From Batkoa obscura (taxonomy: Eukaryota; Entomophthoromycota; Entomophthoromycetes; Entomophthorales; Batkoaceae), in the NCBI GenBank assembly GCA_030770535.1, contig JASVEC010000280.1, positions 1 to 18,660 of the forward strand: DNA of 18,660 bases. Reading direction: 5' to 3'. The translations under genes were made by a program, and so were the position numbers. Each line of letters begins with the position of its first letter. Position 1 is the first letter of the stretch. Positions 17,360 through 18,660 of this stretch are shown here, one piece after another. The notes under the pieces are model-generated. The model had not been told where the DNA came from. It did not search any database and saw only the letters and a list, made by a program, of their open reading frames with translations.

Positions 17360-18571
17360 TTAAACATTCATTCCATCTTTAGAGTAATTGATATCTTCCA
17401 AGAAATGTAATCCTTCACTAATAATAGCCAATTGCTTCTTTTTATCAGCATTCACTAACTCAGCTTCAATATCACTTGATGGAATAGTATTATAAGATAA
17501 GGCTCTGATAGCAAAAGTCTTTCTAGCTACTAAATCGTATTCAGGAGCTTCTTGTAATTGAACCTTATTAGGCCAGGTGCCTGGTGAAGATACAACCATA
17601 CCGCCAGACTCTTCAACAATAACTAAAGCTGCAGCGAAGTCCCCCACATGGGCCCAACTTCCCAATAAATGTCAGCATGCCCTTTGGCTAATTGGCACAT
17701 ATCTAAAGCTGCTGTACCTAAACTTCTCATTCCTCTACAGTGACCACCACCGTCTTTATCACTAAGTGAAATACGATACATACTCTTAGTTTTGGATTCA
17801 ATAATGGTTTTATCACGTTGTCCACCAAATTCATTCATCATTAAACATTGTTTAATACTATCGATTTTTTGGACGGTTGGATTACGTAAAGGTAATTTTT
17901 GAGTTTGATTTAAATAGGCTCCTTTTCCTCTACATGCGGTATATAGCTATAAATACATCCTTATCAGTATATATTTACTGTTACCACCTAAATAAATAAT
18001 TACCTCATTCATGATTGGATTATAAACTATACCAATTAAACTTTTTTTATTCAATACAAATGCAATTGAAATGCATACAAATGGAAAACTAAAATGATTA
18101 ATTCAGCTATTACATACTATTACTGTCATTTACCCATGAACAAAATTAGTTGTGCCATCTTTTATATTTAGTTTATAAATAAGTCATAATTTTAATATTT
18201 GTAATAAGCTACCTATAGGATCTATTACCCAAGTGGGCTCGTTAGTAAGACTCCAATTTTCACCTGCAGAATCACTTTCTTCACCAACAAACCTTTTAAT
18301 ATAAATGTTTAAATAAAAAAATAAATAAAAAATAGTGATGATAGTACTTATGGTCTGGATAACGTTTGCCCAACTCTTCTTTAATAAGATTTTCAATTAA
18401 CTTATCAAAAAAAGTGACCATATCACAATCGTCTTCTTTAAACTCAATAGGTAACTCTTCACCATAGAAACCATGCTTCAACTTTTCTCCTCCTTTTTTA
18501 CTCAACTCAATGCCAAATTCGTAAATTTCTTCTATTTCTCTTTCACTTAAGTGGTATTGTTGTTCACTCAT
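17360..18571 (-). CDS. Inositol monophosphatase family enzyme, five exons
   Basis: Exons (minus strand) 18571-18348, 18292-18213, 18158-18134, 18088-18004 and 17946-17360, with introns of 55, 54, 45 and 57 nt. The product aligns over its length with human IMPA1: FVGEES (76-81, metal-binding glutamate), TWVIDPIDGTTNFVHG (95-110, metal aspartates D99 and D102), VCISIAFVLNKK, ELYTACRGKGAYLN, GMRSLGTAALDMC, and FAAALVIVEESGG near the C-terminal metal aspartate. It should hydrolyse inositol phosphates, or a related sugar phosphate, with magnesium. The last exon is one base short: after ADIYWEVG the frame changes. A single C missing from the CCC run (plus-strand GGG at 17650-17652) would give GPHVGDFAAA, aligned with human GIHCWDVAGA. 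The usual Trp before the aspartate would then be Gly. With that base restored the length is 333 residues. Confidence 0.85.
18134..18158 (-). other. 25-nt microexon of the phosphatase gene
   Basis: The third exon is only 25 nt, flanked by AAAAG and GTAAAT. It encodes most of the catalytic DGTTNFVHG motif, completing the Asp codon begun in exon 2 and giving two bases to the final Gly. The family alignment requires it, since neither flanking frame contains the motif. Confidence 0.85.
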
Positions 18572-18660
18572 CTTTATTTATTAAAAGTATTTTTGAGTTT
18601 TCGAAATTATTTTTCTATTGTTTCATTATTTCACGTTGTACATTCTCTCTCTTTGATTGG

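Noticed and set aside
968-18571. A co-regulated biosynthetic cluster
   Set aside because: The genes have unrelated functions, mixed orientations and wide spacing; no shared promoter motif stands out.

Overview
The window looks like nuclear DNA of a strongly AT-rich filamentous or yeast-like fungus. Supporting this are a cytochrome b5/acyl-CoA dehydrogenase fusion of fungal layout, a two-finger C2H2 regulator with Msn2-like DNA-reading residues, a signal-peptide/GPI surface protein and a Ser/Thr mucin. Three hidden gene models contain nine very short spliceosomal introns (44-59 nt). CTG falls at conserved leucine positions, so the standard code is likely. A reconstructed three-exon gene at 16810-17314 resembles SNRNP25, a protein of the minor (U12) spliceosome. 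Most ascomycetes and basidiomycetes have lost that machine, so an early-diverging lineage (zygomycete type, possibly Entomophthoromycotina) is my best guess. The lineage is inference.

Layout. 1-967: AT-rich spacer. 968-2506 (+): FAD/NAD(P)-binding amine-oxidase-like protein, three exons. 2507-3608: spacer with two abutting copies of a small inverted-repeat element. 3609-5186 (+): cytochrome b5-acyl-CoA dehydrogenase, one exon. 5905-6639 (-): C2H2 factor, convergent with it. 6640-9903: gene-poor AT desert with two more element copies. 9904-10653 (+): secreted GPI-type protein whose first exon is just the signal peptide. 10654-15322: a second desert with three more copies, another inverted repeat and possible coding relics. 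15323-16712 (+): mucin-like repeat protein whose frame is broken at least six times in this sequence. 16810-17314 (+): SNRNP25-like gene. 17360-18571 (-): inositol monophosphatase-like gene, five exons including a 25-nt microexon, with one apparent single-base loss.

The right-hand 3.5 kb is compact: three genes separated by 97 and 45 bp, the last two convergent. The left 15 kb is sparse. The genes do not form a pathway cluster. The most notable points are the SNRNP25-like gene, a family of seven ~105-bp near-palindromic MITEs unrelated to any gene here, and the microexon that carries the phosphatase catalytic motif. I saw no tRNA, rRNA, CRISPR array or virus-like element.
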